Below are positions 56,301 through 64,000 of a stretch of DNA of 64,000 nucleotides, in pieces (the first letter of the stretch is position 1; the number at the start of each line of letters is the position of its first letter). The translations under genes were made by a program, and so were the position numbers. Location of the stretch: contig NZ_CP048410.1 in assembly GCF_019357415.1 (NCBI RefSeq), positions 2,451,001-2,515,000 on the forward strand, given 5' to 3'. This DNA comes from Gramella sp. MT6 (GTDB lineage: Bacteria; Bacteroidota; Bacteroidia; Flavobacteriales; Flavobacteriaceae). The notes below the pieces were generated by a model, which worked only from the letters and a program-made list of their open reading frames with translations, did not search any database and was not told where the DNA came from.

Positions 56301-56729
56301 ATCCATCCTGATGATCAGGCAGAGGTGAAAGCGGCAGCCAAAAAGATGAAAGAGGAGGGACTAAAGAATCTTACGATAGAATACAGGTTCCAATGTGCAG
56401 ATGGATCCTATAAATACATTCTGGACCGTAGTTATCTCATGATGGATGAAAATGGCGAGCCTATAAGAATAATAGGTTCAATGCAGGATATAACTGAAAG
56501 AAAACATCATTTAATTGCTATTGAGAATCATAATAAACGTTTGAAAGAAATTGCCTGGACGCAATCCCATACTGTTAGAGCTCCCCTCGCAAAAGTTATG
56601 GGACTGGTAGATTTACTTCTTAATTATAAAAATGATTTAGAAAACATTGATGAAATACTGGAAAATATTTTAATTTCAGCAAATGAGCTTGATAGTATTA
56701 TCAGGCGAATAGCGACCCAAACCGAATAG
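53388..56729 (+). CDS. Multi-PAS/GAF sensor with a histidine-containing DHp end but no ATPase domain
   Basis: 1113 residues with TTG start. Domains by eye: PAS at about 130-240 and 255-370, GAF at 380-540, PAS at 545-650, 675-790, 800-910 and 920-1040, then a helical HisKA-like segment with H1061 in QSHTVRAPLA. The chain stops about 50 residues later, so the HATPase catalytic domain is missing. Reading past the stop gives no ATPase motifs in any frame, so this is not a simple frameshift. No membrane segment is seen. The response regulator gene 34 bp downstream is its likely partner. Confidence 0.87.
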   Translation: MKPDSSLNLSEAIITYSYTNGILSFSKPKVNFLSKFLNEELETGKQFSNLFEYNHHLEIENCLESCKKGSFQSLTLEIKSKKLNLYFSPILEEKGIIERVSIVISKKENYIKSICEDKKDKSILSEDDYHEQVYSNLFFNNPDAVFSFDLEGNFVNANNSSVKLAETNIEQILKMHFLPFIPEDDHSKALYHFEKAREGFNQNYQTTFKSLNGTFKYLEINLFPIHDKNQIIGVYGIAKDITSQKLEEKRVLEDRRMLRAIIDNIPDYIFVKDREHKSLLANRKFYEQILGKTSDESSLGYTPMDYFDEKKGEYIIADNEWVMNSGQAVINRPDTVFNINGKEEKVLLTKVPLKNQKEEIIGLVGIARDITETYLHNKKQELIFKVIKAFGDKPTLQEAMVKVLEIFCKDLGYDYAEAFKVSINNEKLVRTAYWPLEKDLSESITTYVKGERLPGKVWESGRVKILRQDDKSGLLKDMLLRNGDVIKSAVGFPIIFQEKLISIFCLGSIEDKKKIETDFLEDITLQIASAIERKRTQEQLNDFFSFSPNLIAVIGMDGFVKKINPSFEEKFGYPECEILSKPFTDFIHPEDLSKTFEAIEKVSIESPEFVIRCRRKDGEYLWISWRFSQFFEKENIVFIYGTDITPLKKVHRELSENIAERDLIQAKLEESERKYRSLFDASPLPMWVLDRVNLKFLKVNNAAIDLYGYTAEEFSEMTVKDLWVPGQDNIINPIISENKNEFFQVKLSHHKKNGDLIYVNVNSNPVMFDGIEARVSLVKNVTDRIKAEEKLLQSEQRFKALVQDGSDLISIVDANFNYLYNSPAAISVFGRETDQLKSNNFRDYIHKEDIELLEDHLAKLQTTKRVQLPSYRVKGADNNWRWMETIMTDLTDEPAIGGIVMNSRDITEFVEQEKELLESLTRYNIVAKATSDIITDYDIERYEIRVSEATFKFFGYKKLNGIYSGEWWNEKIHPDDQAEVKAAAKKMKEEGLKNLTIEYRFQCADGSYKYILDRSYLMMDENGEPIRIIGSMQDITERKHHLIAIENHNKRLKEIAWTQSHTVRAPLAKVMGLVDLLLNYKNDLENIDEILENILISANELDSIIRRIATQTE

Positions 56730-56763
56730 GATTAGTAATTGAACCCCAAAATTAGCCTATAAG

Positions 56764-57168
56764 ATGTTAAGAACAATAATAGTAGATGATGATGAAATAG
56801 TGACCTTCCTGCAAAAGAAAATAGTTTCCAAATGCGAATTGGATGCCAATCCATTATCTTTTAAGGATGCAGAAGAAGCACTTGATTTTTTAGGAGAGGA
56901 ATCAGATCCAGAAGAAGATTATCTTATCATGCTGGACATTAATATGCCTAAAATGAATGGCTGGCAATTTTTGGAGGAAATAAAGAACGTGCCCAAAAAT
57001 GAACGTTTTCATGTTGTTATGGTCACATCTTCAATCGATAGAAAAGATAAGCGGGACGCGGCAAATGATCCACACGTGGTAGACTTTATTGAAAAGCCCG
57101 TGTCGGCAAAGCATTGCGCAAAATTGAAGGGAATTTCTAAACTCGAAAAATACTTCGAGGAGAGCTAA
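56764..57168 (+). CDS. Single-domain response regulator
   Basis: 134-residue CheY-like receiver without an output domain. Phospho-acceptor D58 in MLDINMPKMNGW, acidic pocket D8-D9, switch Thr in VMVTSS and Lys in IEKPVS. It follows the PAS/DHp protein and probably passes phosphoryl groups or signals by protein contact. Its end overlaps the convergent nuclease-fold gene by 32 bp. Confidence 0.93.
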   Translation: MLRTIIVDDDEIVTFLQKKIVSKCELDANPLSFKDAEEALDFLGEESDPEEDYLIMLDINMPKMNGWQFLEEIKNVPKNERFHVVMVTSSIDRKDKRDAANDPHVVDFIEKPVSAKHCAKLKGISKLEKYFEES

Positions 57169-58249
57169 ATTCGATCTTTTTCATTAAAGGATCTGCATTC
57201 TGGATCTTTTCTTCTGCCCAATTTTCTTCTTCCTGAGCCGGTGCATCTGTATCCTCGTTGATAGCTTCAGCTGTTGGTTCATAATTTAAATTGATGTACA
57301 TGGGAAAGTGATCTGAACCAATATTTCTTTCTCTTGCAATTTCTATCAGAGTAAAGTCTTTTGTATGGAAAACGTGGTCCAGGGGCCATCTAAGGAGAAA
57401 ATACTTGGAATGAAAAGTATTGAAAAAACCTCTTCCTTTTCTTGGATCCATTAGACCACTTAATTTTTGAAAAAGCCTTGTGGTTCTGGACCAGGCAACA
57501 TCATTAAGGTCTCCTATAACAAGAATTGAATCTTTCTCGGCATCAATATCTCTTCCTACCATTAATAATTCTGCATCCCTGTTTGTTGAAGTCTCACTTT
57601 CTGTAGGACTCGGTGGCATTGGGTGAAGACAATGTAACCTTATCTTTTTACCGTTCCTTAAAATCACGTTTCCGTGGATGGAAGGTATATCTTCCTGTAC
57701 CAGATTTCTAACTTTTATGTCGTCTAATTCCAGTTTGGAATATAGGTGCATTCCGTATAAATTATCTTTTGGGATCTTGATGTTGTATTTATAGTCTTCT
57801 TCTATTACAGATAGTTCTTCTTCCCATCGTTTGTCAGATTCCAAAGTAAGCACCAAATCTGGTTTCCGGTCATTAATTAGCGCAATAAGTTTATCGCTCC
57901 TTTTGTTAGGAGTTAAAACATTGCTCACTAGTATTGAAATAGTTGCATTGGGATCACTTCCTTTAAATTTCAGTACTTGTTTCTTAGAAAGATAGGTATA
58001 AGGAAAGATCTTCTTGAATTGATATAAAAGACTAAATATAAGAACTCCAATAGCTATATAATGCCAGGCTTCAGAGAAATCGTAAACAAAAAATGAGAAT
58101 ACGATTACGCAAATGATTAGAAAACTAATTTGTATTCGGGGAAAATCAAAACCTCGAACCCACCAGATATCAAACCTTGTAAGGGATGCGATGGTGGGGA
58201 TACACATTAAAATGGTAAAAAACAGGATTAGAATTTCTCCTAGGCTCAT
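57137..58249 (-). CDS. Membrane-anchored endonuclease/exonuclease/phosphatase-fold protein
   Basis: 370 residues. Three N-terminal hydrophobic segments (about 4-24, 40-58, 63-80) are followed by an EEP domain: E137 in LTLESDKRW, GDLNDVAWS and GSDHFPM with the catalytic Asp-His. An acidic C-terminal tail follows. The substrate (DNA, phospholipid or inositol phosphate) is not evident. It starts 15 bp after the PAP2 gene and shares its operon. Confidence 0.85.
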   Translation of the reverse strand: MSLGEILILFFTILMCIPTIASLTRFDIWWVRGFDFPRIQISFLIICVIVFSFFVYDFSEAWHYIAIGVLIFSLLYQFKKIFPYTYLSKKQVLKFKGSDPNATISILVSNVLTPNKRSDKLIALINDRKPDLVLTLESDKRWEEELSVIEEDYKYNIKIPKDNLYGMHLYSKLELDDIKVRNLVQEDIPSIHGNVILRNGKKIRLHCLHPMPPSPTESETSTNRDAELLMVGRDIDAEKDSILVIGDLNDVAWSRTTRLFQKLSGLMDPRKGRGFFNTFHSKYFLLRWPLDHVFHTKDFTLIEIARERNIGSDHFPMYINLNYEPTAEAINEDTDAPAQEEENWAEEKIQNADPLMKKIEFSSPRSIFRV

Positions 58250-58264
58250 AAGTAAATAGAATCT

Positions 58265-59101
58265 TTAAAATGTATAATTCAAAGCAATACCCTTGGTATC
58301 AATTCCGGTTCCCATAACATTGGTTTGCGAGGTTGGATATATATCCAGTTTTTCATTCCCGATCTTGTGAATTTCAGGAACTAATATACCACAAGCAGCA
58401 CCAATACCAAAACCAATTAAGTTATCTGTTAAGAAGTGTTTACCCGCTTTAGTTCTCAAATATCCAACATATGCGGGTACAGCAACCGCACCGGCCCACA
58501 CATACGGAACAGCAGGGGAATTGGGATTGAAATCCTGAAATACCTTTGCGCTGAAAAAAGTAGCGGCAGCTGTTGCCGCAGTATGACCTGCAAAAAAGGA
58601 TCTTTGGGCATCAGAATCTTTTCTTTCTTCGGCCGAAAGATCTTCATTATAAACTAGCGGTCTGCTTTTTTGTACAGTTCCGGCAGTGATAGTGAAAATT
58701 GCGCCGGTTGTAGCCATTGTTTCCACAAACATCACTGAAATCTGACCGAAATTCTTTCGCTCATCTTCTCCTAAAAGGAATAATAACGGGCTCGCAAAAG
58801 AAGCATAAAAAGGCACGTAGCTTAGCTCATCTGCCTCCAAAGAGTAATTCCCGACAGCTCCACGATTAATTCCCCAAATGTCTTTTCCATTAAGGTTTTC
58901 CAAATCGTTATCAGTCAAATTATCTTTATTCTGAATGGTGATTACACCAAGCACATTTAACGCTGTGGATCCTGCAATCCATGAGCCATCCTTCCAAAAT
59001 TCAGTTTCATAAGGCGATGAACTTTCTTGTGAAAATAGAGACATGCACATACAGAACATTAATAAAAAGGGGGCGGCATTTTTCATATTATTTTTTTTCA
59101 A
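58265..59101 (-). CDS. PAP2-family phosphatase, exported
   Basis: 278 residues with a signal peptide (about 1-25, ending LFSQ). Phosphatidic-acid-phosphatase motifs: K145-S-R147-P148, S168..G172-H173 in SFFAGH, and R216..H222..D226. It probably removes phosphate from a lipid phosphate or undecaprenyl diphosphate at the periplasmic side. Same operon as the EEP-fold protein. Confidence 0.88.
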   Translation of the reverse strand: MKKNNMKNAAPFLLMFCMCMSLFSQESSSPYETEFWKDGSWIAGSTALNVLGVITIQNKDNLTDNDLENLNGKDIWGINRGAVGNYSLEADELSYVPFYASFASPLLFLLGEDERKNFGQISVMFVETMATTGAIFTITAGTVQKSRPLVYNEDLSAEERKDSDAQRSFFAGHTAATAAATFFSAKVFQDFNPNSPAVPYVWAGAVAVPAYVGYLRTKAGKHFLTDNLIGFGIGAACGILVPEIHKIGNEKLDIYPTSQTNVMGTGIDTKGIALNYTF

Positions 59102-59253
59102 ATCTCTTATTTCCTTAGAAAAAATGAGAGGTAATTAAGAAAAGAATAACAATAGAAGACTGTAAGCTGCGACATTTTCAATTAACAAAAGTTTAGTTAG
59201 TGTTTACGAGACTTGTTTTTAAATTCTGTTTAAAAAGCTTTATTTTTAGAGTT

Positions 59254-60384
59254 ATGAAAAGGAATGCAGATAAGGCGATAAGAGGTTTTATATTTAATAA
59301 ATATGATGAACCTGAAGTTTCTCCTTTTGATAAATTATTCGAAATTTTCAAGGAAATTATCACTCACACCTCTGGGGATCTGGACGAAGCTCTGGATTGG
59401 ATGAAACAGCTTGATGAAGAGTATCAATTGACCGATGAGGATTATACCCTAGATGATTTTATAGAAGACCTTAAGAAAAAGGGATATATAAGAGAGGAAA
59501 TAGATCAGGACGGGAATGGTTCTATGGCAATTACAGCTAAGACCGAGAGAGCTATAAGGCAGCAGGCCCTGGAACAGATCTTCGGCAGATTGAAAAAAAG
59601 TTCATCGGGCAATCATCGCACAAATCAAATTGGAAGAGGGGATGAGCACACGGGAGATTTCAGATCTTATCAATTTGGTGATTCTCTTAGCAGGATTTCC
59701 ATGACTGAAAGTCTTCGCAATGCACAGATAAATCATGGTATTGGCGAATTCACGATGTCTGAAGATGACCTGGTGGTGGAAGAAACACATCATAAATCCC
59801 AGATGAGTACTGTCTTAATGATAGATATAAGCCACAGTATGATCCTCTATGGAGAGGATAGGATCACCCCGGCAAAAAAAGTAGCAATGGCTCTTTCAGA
59901 ATTAATTACCACGAGATATCCTAAAGATACGCTCGATATTCTGGTTTTTGGAAATGACGCCTGGCCTATATCTATTGCCGAATTACCTTATTTAAAAGTG
60001 GGACCCTATCACACAAATACCGTTGCCGGTCTTGAACTGGCTATGGATCTATTGCGCCGTAAAAGAAATACCAATAAGCAGATCTTTATGATCACTGATG
60101 GGAAACCTAGTTGCGTGCGTGAGCGTGATGGAAGTTATTATAAGAACAGTATGGGGTTGGACCCATATATTGTAGATAAATGTTATAATATGGCCAGGCA
60201 GGCCAGGAAAATTAGAATTCCTATTACTACTTTCATGATCGCACAGGACCCATATCTAACCAGGTTTGTGCAGGAATTTACTATGGCAAACCAGGGAAAG
60301 GCATTTTATACCGGCTTAAAAGGTTTAGGTGAAATGATATTTGAAGATTATGAAATTAATCGTAAAAAAAGAATAAGAGGCTAA
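59254..60384 (+). CDS. VWA-domain protein, partner of the MoxR-type ATPase
   Basis: 376 residues from ATG 59254; a GTG at 59200 would add a poorly conserved hydrophobic 18-residue head. The C-terminal half is a von Willebrand A domain with MIDAS D191-I-S-H-S and a MITDGKPS block. VWA/MoxR pairs act as chaperone-like ATPase complexes in metal insertion or complex assembly. The ATPase gene starts 10 bp downstream. Confidence 0.87.
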   Translation: MKRNADKAIRGFIFNKYDEPEVSPFDKLFEIFKEIITHTSGDLDEALDWMKQLDEEYQLTDEDYTLDDFIEDLKKKGYIREEIDQDGNGSMAITAKTERAIRQQALEQIFGRLKKSSSGNHRTNQIGRGDEHTGDFRSYQFGDSLSRISMTESLRNAQINHGIGEFTMSEDDLVVEETHHKSQMSTVLMIDISHSMILYGEDRITPAKKVAMALSELITTRYPKDTLDILVFGNDAWPISIAELPYLKVGPYHTNTVAGLELAMDLLRRKRNTNKQIFMITDGKPSCVRERDGSYYKNSMGLDPYIVDKCYNMARQARKIRIPITTFMIAQDPYLTRFVQEFTMANQGKAFYTGLKGLGEMIFEDYEINRKKRIRG

Positions 60385-60394
60385 GAATAAGAAT

Positions 60395-61858
60395 ATGAAC
60401 AAGGACAAGATAAAGAAGTTAGGAGACCTCAAAAAAGCAGGTTACGAGAGTAAAAGCATTAAAGAGGAACTTAGAGATAATCTTAAGGACAAGATCAGAA
60501 AAGGCGAAAATGCCTTTGAAGGAATTCATGGTTACGATTATACTGTTATACCGGAATTGGAAAGAGCGATTCTTTCCCGACATAATATTAACCTCCTTGG
60601 ACTACGAGGTCAGGCGAAAACAAGGCTGGCTAGGTTGATGGTTAACCTATTGGATGAATGGATACCTACGATCGAAGGATCTGAGATCAATGACGATCCA
60701 TTAAACCCAATAAGCAGGTTTGCCAAGGATCTTATTATCGCCAAGGGAGATGAAACTCCTATTGAATGGATTCACCGCGAAGATAGGTTCTTTGAGAAGC
60801 TGGCGACACCAGATGTTACTGTGGCAGATCTTATTGGAGATGTAGATCCTATTAAAGCAGCGAACTTAAGACTAAGTTATGCAGATGACCGCGTTATCCA
60901 TTTTGGTATGATCCCGCGGGCTAACCGTAGTATTTTTGTTATCAACGAGTTGCCAGATCTCCAGGCTAGGATACAGGTTGCACTTTTCAACATACTTCAG
61001 GAAGGAGATATTCAGATTAGAGGTTTTAAACTTAGATTACCTTTGGATATGCAATTCGTATTTACGGCTAATCCTGAAGATTATACCAATAGAGGTAGTA
61101 TAGTAACCCCTCTTAAGGATCGTATTGGTTCTCAGATACTGACGCATTATCCTGAAAATATTGAGATTGCTAAAACTATTACTTCTCAGGAAGCACAATT
61201 AGACACGAGACAAAGGGAATTAGTTCATGTGCCTGAAATGGCCAAGGATCTTCTTGAGCAGATCAGTTTTGAAGCGAGGGATAGTGAATTTATAGATCAT
61301 AAAAGTGGTGTTAGTGCCAGAATGAGCATCACTGCATTTGAAAATTTATTGAGTACTGCCGAAAGGAGGGCTATCAAAAACGGTGAAGAAGAAACATTAT
61401 TAAGATTTGGTGATTTTCTGGGAGTGATCCCTTCAATCACCGGAAAGGTCGAGTTGGTTTACGAAGGTGAACAGGAAGGAGCTGCTTTTGTTGCACAGCA
61501 ACTAATTGGTGATGCTGTTAAAACTTTGTTTCCAGATTATTTTCCGAAGATTGAAAAACTGCAAAAACCAGACGCAACAACGCCTTATGATGATTTGGTG
61601 GAGTGGTTCTTTGAAAGCTCTGGTTTTGAATTACCTGATGACCTTCCAGATTCAGAATACAAGGAAAAGCTGGATTCTATTGAACCTTTGAATAAATTGA
61701 TCGAGAAATACCAACCGGAACTTAAAACTGAAGATAAGTACTTTATGAAAGAGTTTCTTTTATGGGCACTAGTAGAGTATAAAAAACTGAGCAAGCAGAG
61801 GTTTTCAAAAGGTCTTCAATTTAAAGATCTATATGGAAGCTACATAAGCGGATTATAA
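60395..61858 (+). CDS. AAA+ ATPase of the MoxR / magnesium-chelatase type
   Basis: 487 residues. The P-loop GLRGQAKT (69-76) has Ala where most have Gly before the Lys, and the Walker B block reads IFVINELPDL with Asn in place of the first Asp. A sensor-like FVFTANPEDYT follows, and a helical C-terminal region. These departures recur in the Bacteroidota branch paired with VWA proteins, to my knowledge. The client of the complex is unknown. A strong terminator follows. Confidence 0.85.
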   Translation: MNKDKIKKLGDLKKAGYESKSIKEELRDNLKDKIRKGENAFEGIHGYDYTVIPELERAILSRHNINLLGLRGQAKTRLARLMVNLLDEWIPTIEGSEINDDPLNPISRFAKDLIIAKGDETPIEWIHREDRFFEKLATPDVTVADLIGDVDPIKAANLRLSYADDRVIHFGMIPRANRSIFVINELPDLQARIQVALFNILQEGDIQIRGFKLRLPLDMQFVFTANPEDYTNRGSIVTPLKDRIGSQILTHYPENIEIAKTITSQEAQLDTRQRELVHVPEMAKDLLEQISFEARDSEFIDHKSGVSARMSITAFENLLSTAERRAIKNGEEETLLRFGDFLGVIPSITGKVELVYEGEQEGAAFVAQQLIGDAVKTLFPDYFPKIEKLQKPDATTPYDDLVEWFFESSGFELPDDLPDSEYKEKLDSIEPLNKLIEKYQPELKTEDKYFMKEFLLWALVEYKKLSKQRFSKGLQFKDLYGSYISGL

Positions 61859-61888
61859 TTTATCTGATTCAAAATCATTAAAATAAAG

Positions 61889-61916
61889 CCCGATATTTTT
61901 TAGTATCGGGTTTTTT
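61889..61916 (+). terminator. Rho-independent terminator after the VWA/ATPase operon
   Basis: CCCGATA (61889-61895) and TATCGGG (61904-61910) form a 7-bp stem with an 8-nt loop, followed by six T. It lies 30 bp after the ATPase stop codon. Confidence 0.85.
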
Positions 61917-61970
61917 ATGCCTTTAAAATTATCAATTTGATAATTTTTTTGGACTTTCTAAGAAAAAATT

Positions 61971-61999
61971 TTGCCGGTAATTTTATTTAAATACCTTTA
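61971..61999 (+). promoter_or_regulatory. Candidate promoter of the thr leader and thrA
   Basis: TTG at 61971-61973 is followed after 18 bp by TACCTTTA (61992-61999), a 7-of-8 match to TAnnTTTG. Transcription would begin near 62006, about 36 bp before the leader peptide ATG. Confidence 0.5.
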
Positions 62000-62041
62000 A
62001 AAAAGTTATTAGGAAAAATCGTGAAAATACTTCAGCAAAAT

Positions 62042-62134
62042 ATGATTAGTAATACCGGGGATAATTTCTCTGGCATGTTTACTATGATTATCACGATTAC
62101 AGGTATTACCCCTTTTGGGGTCCTTGCTATATAA
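62042..62134 (+). CDS. Threonine/isoleucine-rich leader peptide before thrA (candidate attenuator)
   Basis: A 30-codon ORF whose middle reads FTMIITITGIT. It has five Thr, six Ile and three Met, the end products of the pathway begun by the aspartokinase-homoserine dehydrogenase encoded 59 bp downstream. GTAATACC (62049-62056) can pair with GGTATTAC (62102-62109), while ACCCC-tttt-GGGGT (62108-62121) forms a competing hairpin, because both use the bases at 62108-62109. This resembles thrL-type attenuation. I do not see a classic U-run terminator before thrA, so the mechanism may differ. Confidence 0.6.
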   Translation: MISNTGDNFSGMFTMIITITGITPFGVLAI

Positions 62135-62193
62135 CTTCCGTCCGTACACCTGTATATTTAATTTTCATATTAATCTTATAAACAATTTCAGTT

Positions 62194-64000
62194 ATGTATA
62201 TCCTGAAATTTGGCGGCTCATCTTTAGCCACTTCAGAGCGAATTAAACTAGTAGCTCAAACTATTCAAGAACATTTAAAAAAGGATGCTGTCATTTCAGT
62301 ATTTTCGGCATTTGGAGGGGTGACCAACGACCTTCTTCTAATGGCCGAACTCGCGTCAAAGGAAGATCTTACTTATAAAGAGATTCTTGAGAAGAATGAA
62401 AAAAGACACCTGGAAGTGGTTCGAGAACTTATTCCTGTCACCGCACAAAGCAGTATTCTCAGCCAGGTCAAAAATCAGTTTAACCGGCTGGAGACATTAT
62501 ATGAGGGAGTATACCTTCTAAATGAACTATCGGACAAGACCAAACATGTGATTTCCGGTTTTGGTGAGATCCTTAGCTCCTTAATCATTGCGGAATATTT
62601 TAAAAGTCTGAACCTGGATAGCCTGTTTACAGATTCCCGGGAGCTGATTGTTTGTAAGAATACAAACGAGAAAGTGCTTGTTAATTATGAGGTTACCAAT
62701 AGTAAATTAAAAGATTTTTTTGAAAAGAATAAAGCCGACTTTTACATAGTTCCTGGTTTTGTCGCGAAAAATGACCAGGGTGTTCCCAGTACTTTAGGTA
62801 GGGGAGGATCAGATTTTACCGCAGCTATCATTGCCGGGGCTCTGGACCTGGAAAAAGTGTTTATCTATACCGACGTTAACGGGATGTTTACGGCTAATCC
62901 TAACCTTGTTCCTCAAGCATATTCACTTAAGAATATATCTTATGAAGAGGCTATGGAACTATCACATTTTGGTGCGAAAGTGCTTTACCCGCCAACTTTG
63001 CAGCCATTACTGGATAAGAATATAGAGATCCATATTAAGAATACATTTGAGCCTGATGAACCGGGAACCCTGATCTCAAAATCCAGCAAAAAGAATTTCA
63101 GGTGGGTAACTGGTATTACTCATATCGACTCCATTAAATTATTGAATATTGAAGGTAGCGGCATGGTTGGTATCCCAGGTTTCTCCAAGCGTTTCTTTGA
63201 GATCCTTTTTCAGGAGCATATAAATGTTGTTCTAATTACTCAAGCCTCTTCAGAACATAGTATTTGTATTGCGGTGAAAGCCGATGAAGCTGAGAAAGCT
63301 AAAGAAGCTCTGGATGAAGCATTCGAAGCGGAGATCACTTTCAAGAAAATTAAACCGGTAGAAATTGAGGATAATGTTTCCATTATCGCACTGGTTGGTG
63401 ACCGCATGAAAAGTCACCATGGCTTAAGCGGTAAAATGTTTAGTGCCCTGGGGAATAACAACATCAATATAAGAGCTATAGCGCAGGGTTCTTCAGAACG
63501 GAATATATCTGCAGTCATTGCTAAGAAAGATGTCACCAAGGCGCTTAATACGCTTCATGAGCAGTTCTTCGAGGTTCCTTCTAAAGAACTTAACCTTTTT
63601 GTAACCGGAGTTGGAAACGTTGGAAGTAAATTATTAGACCAATTGAAAAAACAGGAGACTTACCTGCTGGAAAAATTACGATTGAAGGTAAGAGTACTTG
63701 CCGTTTCAAATTCTAGGAAAATGCTTTTCAATGAGGATGGAATTGATCTTGATCATTGGAAAGAGGATCTGGATAAAGCTGAAAAAGCCGATAAAAAGGA
63801 ATTTTTTAACCGGGTTAAACAATACAACCTGCGTAATAGTATTTTCGTTGATAACACTGCCAGCGCCGAAATTTCTGAATGGTATAAAGAATACCTCGCA
63901 AATTCCATTTCGGTGGTTACCTGCAATAAGATTGCCTGTGCAGATGCTTATGAGAATTATGAAAATCTACAAAACCTGGCCAGGGAATATGGTGCTTCTT
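62194..64000 (+). CDS. thrA: Bifunctional aspartokinase-homoserine dehydrogenase ThrA (partial, C-terminus beyond the window)
   Basis: 602 codons in view of a protein usually about 815 residues long. KFGGSS at 5-10 starts the aspartokinase domain, followed by VPGFVAKN and the SDFTAAIIAG region. ACT domains (about 315-465) provide feedback control, probably by threonine. The homoserine dehydrogenase begins near residue 469 with VTGVGNVGS. It catalyses the first and third steps from aspartate to threonine and methionine. The candidate leader peptide upstream suggests attenuation control. The rest of the thr operon is presumably outside the right edge. Confidence 0.95.
   Translation, partial: MYILKFGGSSLATSERIKLVAQTIQEHLKKDAVISVFSAFGGVTNDLLLMAELASKEDLTYKEILEKNEKRHLEVVRELIPVTAQSSILSQVKNQFNRLETLYEGVYLLNELSDKTKHVISGFGEILSSLIIAEYFKSLNLDSLFTDSRELIVCKNTNEKVLVNYEVTNSKLKDFFEKNKADFYIVPGFVAKNDQGVPSTLGRGGSDFTAAIIAGALDLEKVFIYTDVNGMFTANPNLVPQAYSLKNISYEEAMELSHFGAKVLYPPTLQPLLDKNIEIHIKNTFEPDEPGTLISKSSKKNFRWVTGITHIDSIKLLNIEGSGMVGIPGFSKRFFEILFQEHINVVLITQASSEHSICIAVKADEAEKAKEALDEAFEAEITFKKIKPVEIEDNVSIIALVGDRMKSHHGLSGKMFSALGNNNINIRAIAQGSSERNISAVIAKKDVTKALNTLHEQFFEVPSKELNLFVTGVGNVGSKLLDQLKKQETYLLEKLRLKVRVLAVSNSRKMLFNEDGIDLDHWKEDLDKAEKADKKEFFNRVKQYNLRNSIFVDNTASAEISEWYKEYLANSISVVTCNKIACADAYENYENLQNLAREYGAS

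Noticed and set aside
56729..56764. Frameshift in the multi-PAS protein that cut off a kinase ATPase domain
   Set aside because: Only 34 bp separate its stop from the response regulator gene, and no ATPase motif appears in any frame around it.
1..64000. Mobile element or phage origin of the locus
   Set aside because: No transposase, integrase, tRNA-linked attachment site or terminal repeats were recognised, although local exchange of genes within the locus remains likely.

Overview
The window looks like a chromosomal segment of a marine member of the Flavobacteriaceae (Bacteroidota), perhaps close to Gramella/Christiangramia. The basis is low GC, TAnnTTTG/TTG-type promoters, weak ribosome binding sites, a Wza/Wzc/YwqE/Wzi export set, a fused ThrA, small Bacteroidota-specific proteins and many co-directional overlapping genes. 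The genus is inference. I saw no rRNA, tRNA, CRISPR array, insertion sequence or phage gene.

Layout. 1-3.3 kb holds housekeeping genes: an MscS channel cut by the left edge, Dps, a small conserved protein, a DUF393 protein with a coupled small membrane ORF, and a LacI-type regulator. 3.4-53.3 kb is one very large surface-polysaccharide locus, almost all on the + strand. 53.4-61.9 kb holds a multi-PAS sensor without a kinase catalytic domain plus its response regulator, a nuclease-fold/PAP2 phosphatase pair on the - strand, and a VWA/MoxR-type ATPase pair. The right edge holds a candidate threonine attenuation leader followed by a bifunctional aspartokinase-homoserine dehydrogenase (ThrA) that runs off the window.

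How the polysaccharide locus fits together. A bacillosamine-type sugar is made by a PglF/PglE/PglD set and loaded on undecaprenyl phosphate by a PglC-like transferase. Donors made in the locus are predicted to be UDP-GalNAcA (TviB/TviC-like), UDP-GlcA (Ugd), a dTDP-4-acetamido-4,6-dideoxy-hexose (RfbA, RfbB, VioA-like aminotransferase, acetyltransferase) and an unidentified CMP-activated keto-acid sugar (HMGL-type aldolase, CMP transferase, HAD phosphatase) used by a GT29-like transferase. About nine glycosyltransferases assemble the repeat. Decoration is predicted by an MBOAT/SGNH O-acetylation pair, a pyruvyl transferase, a GNAT acetyltransferase, a deacetylase and two sulfotransferases. The sulfotransferases are served by a complete PAPS supply and recycling set (CysD, CysN, CysC, CysQ) with no PAPS reductase nearby. 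Export uses a MOP flippase, an ABC-type exporter, two paralogous polymerase-like membrane proteins, Wza, Wzc, YwqE and Wzi. Two lipoproteins sharing an undescribed two-cysteine repeat sit between the two polymerase paralogues.

The most novel parts are the aldolase/CMP/HAD/GT29 cassette (an apparent pyruvate-aldolase route to a CMP-ulosonic acid), the self-contained sulfation module, the repeat lipoproteins, and the leader peptide in front of thrA.
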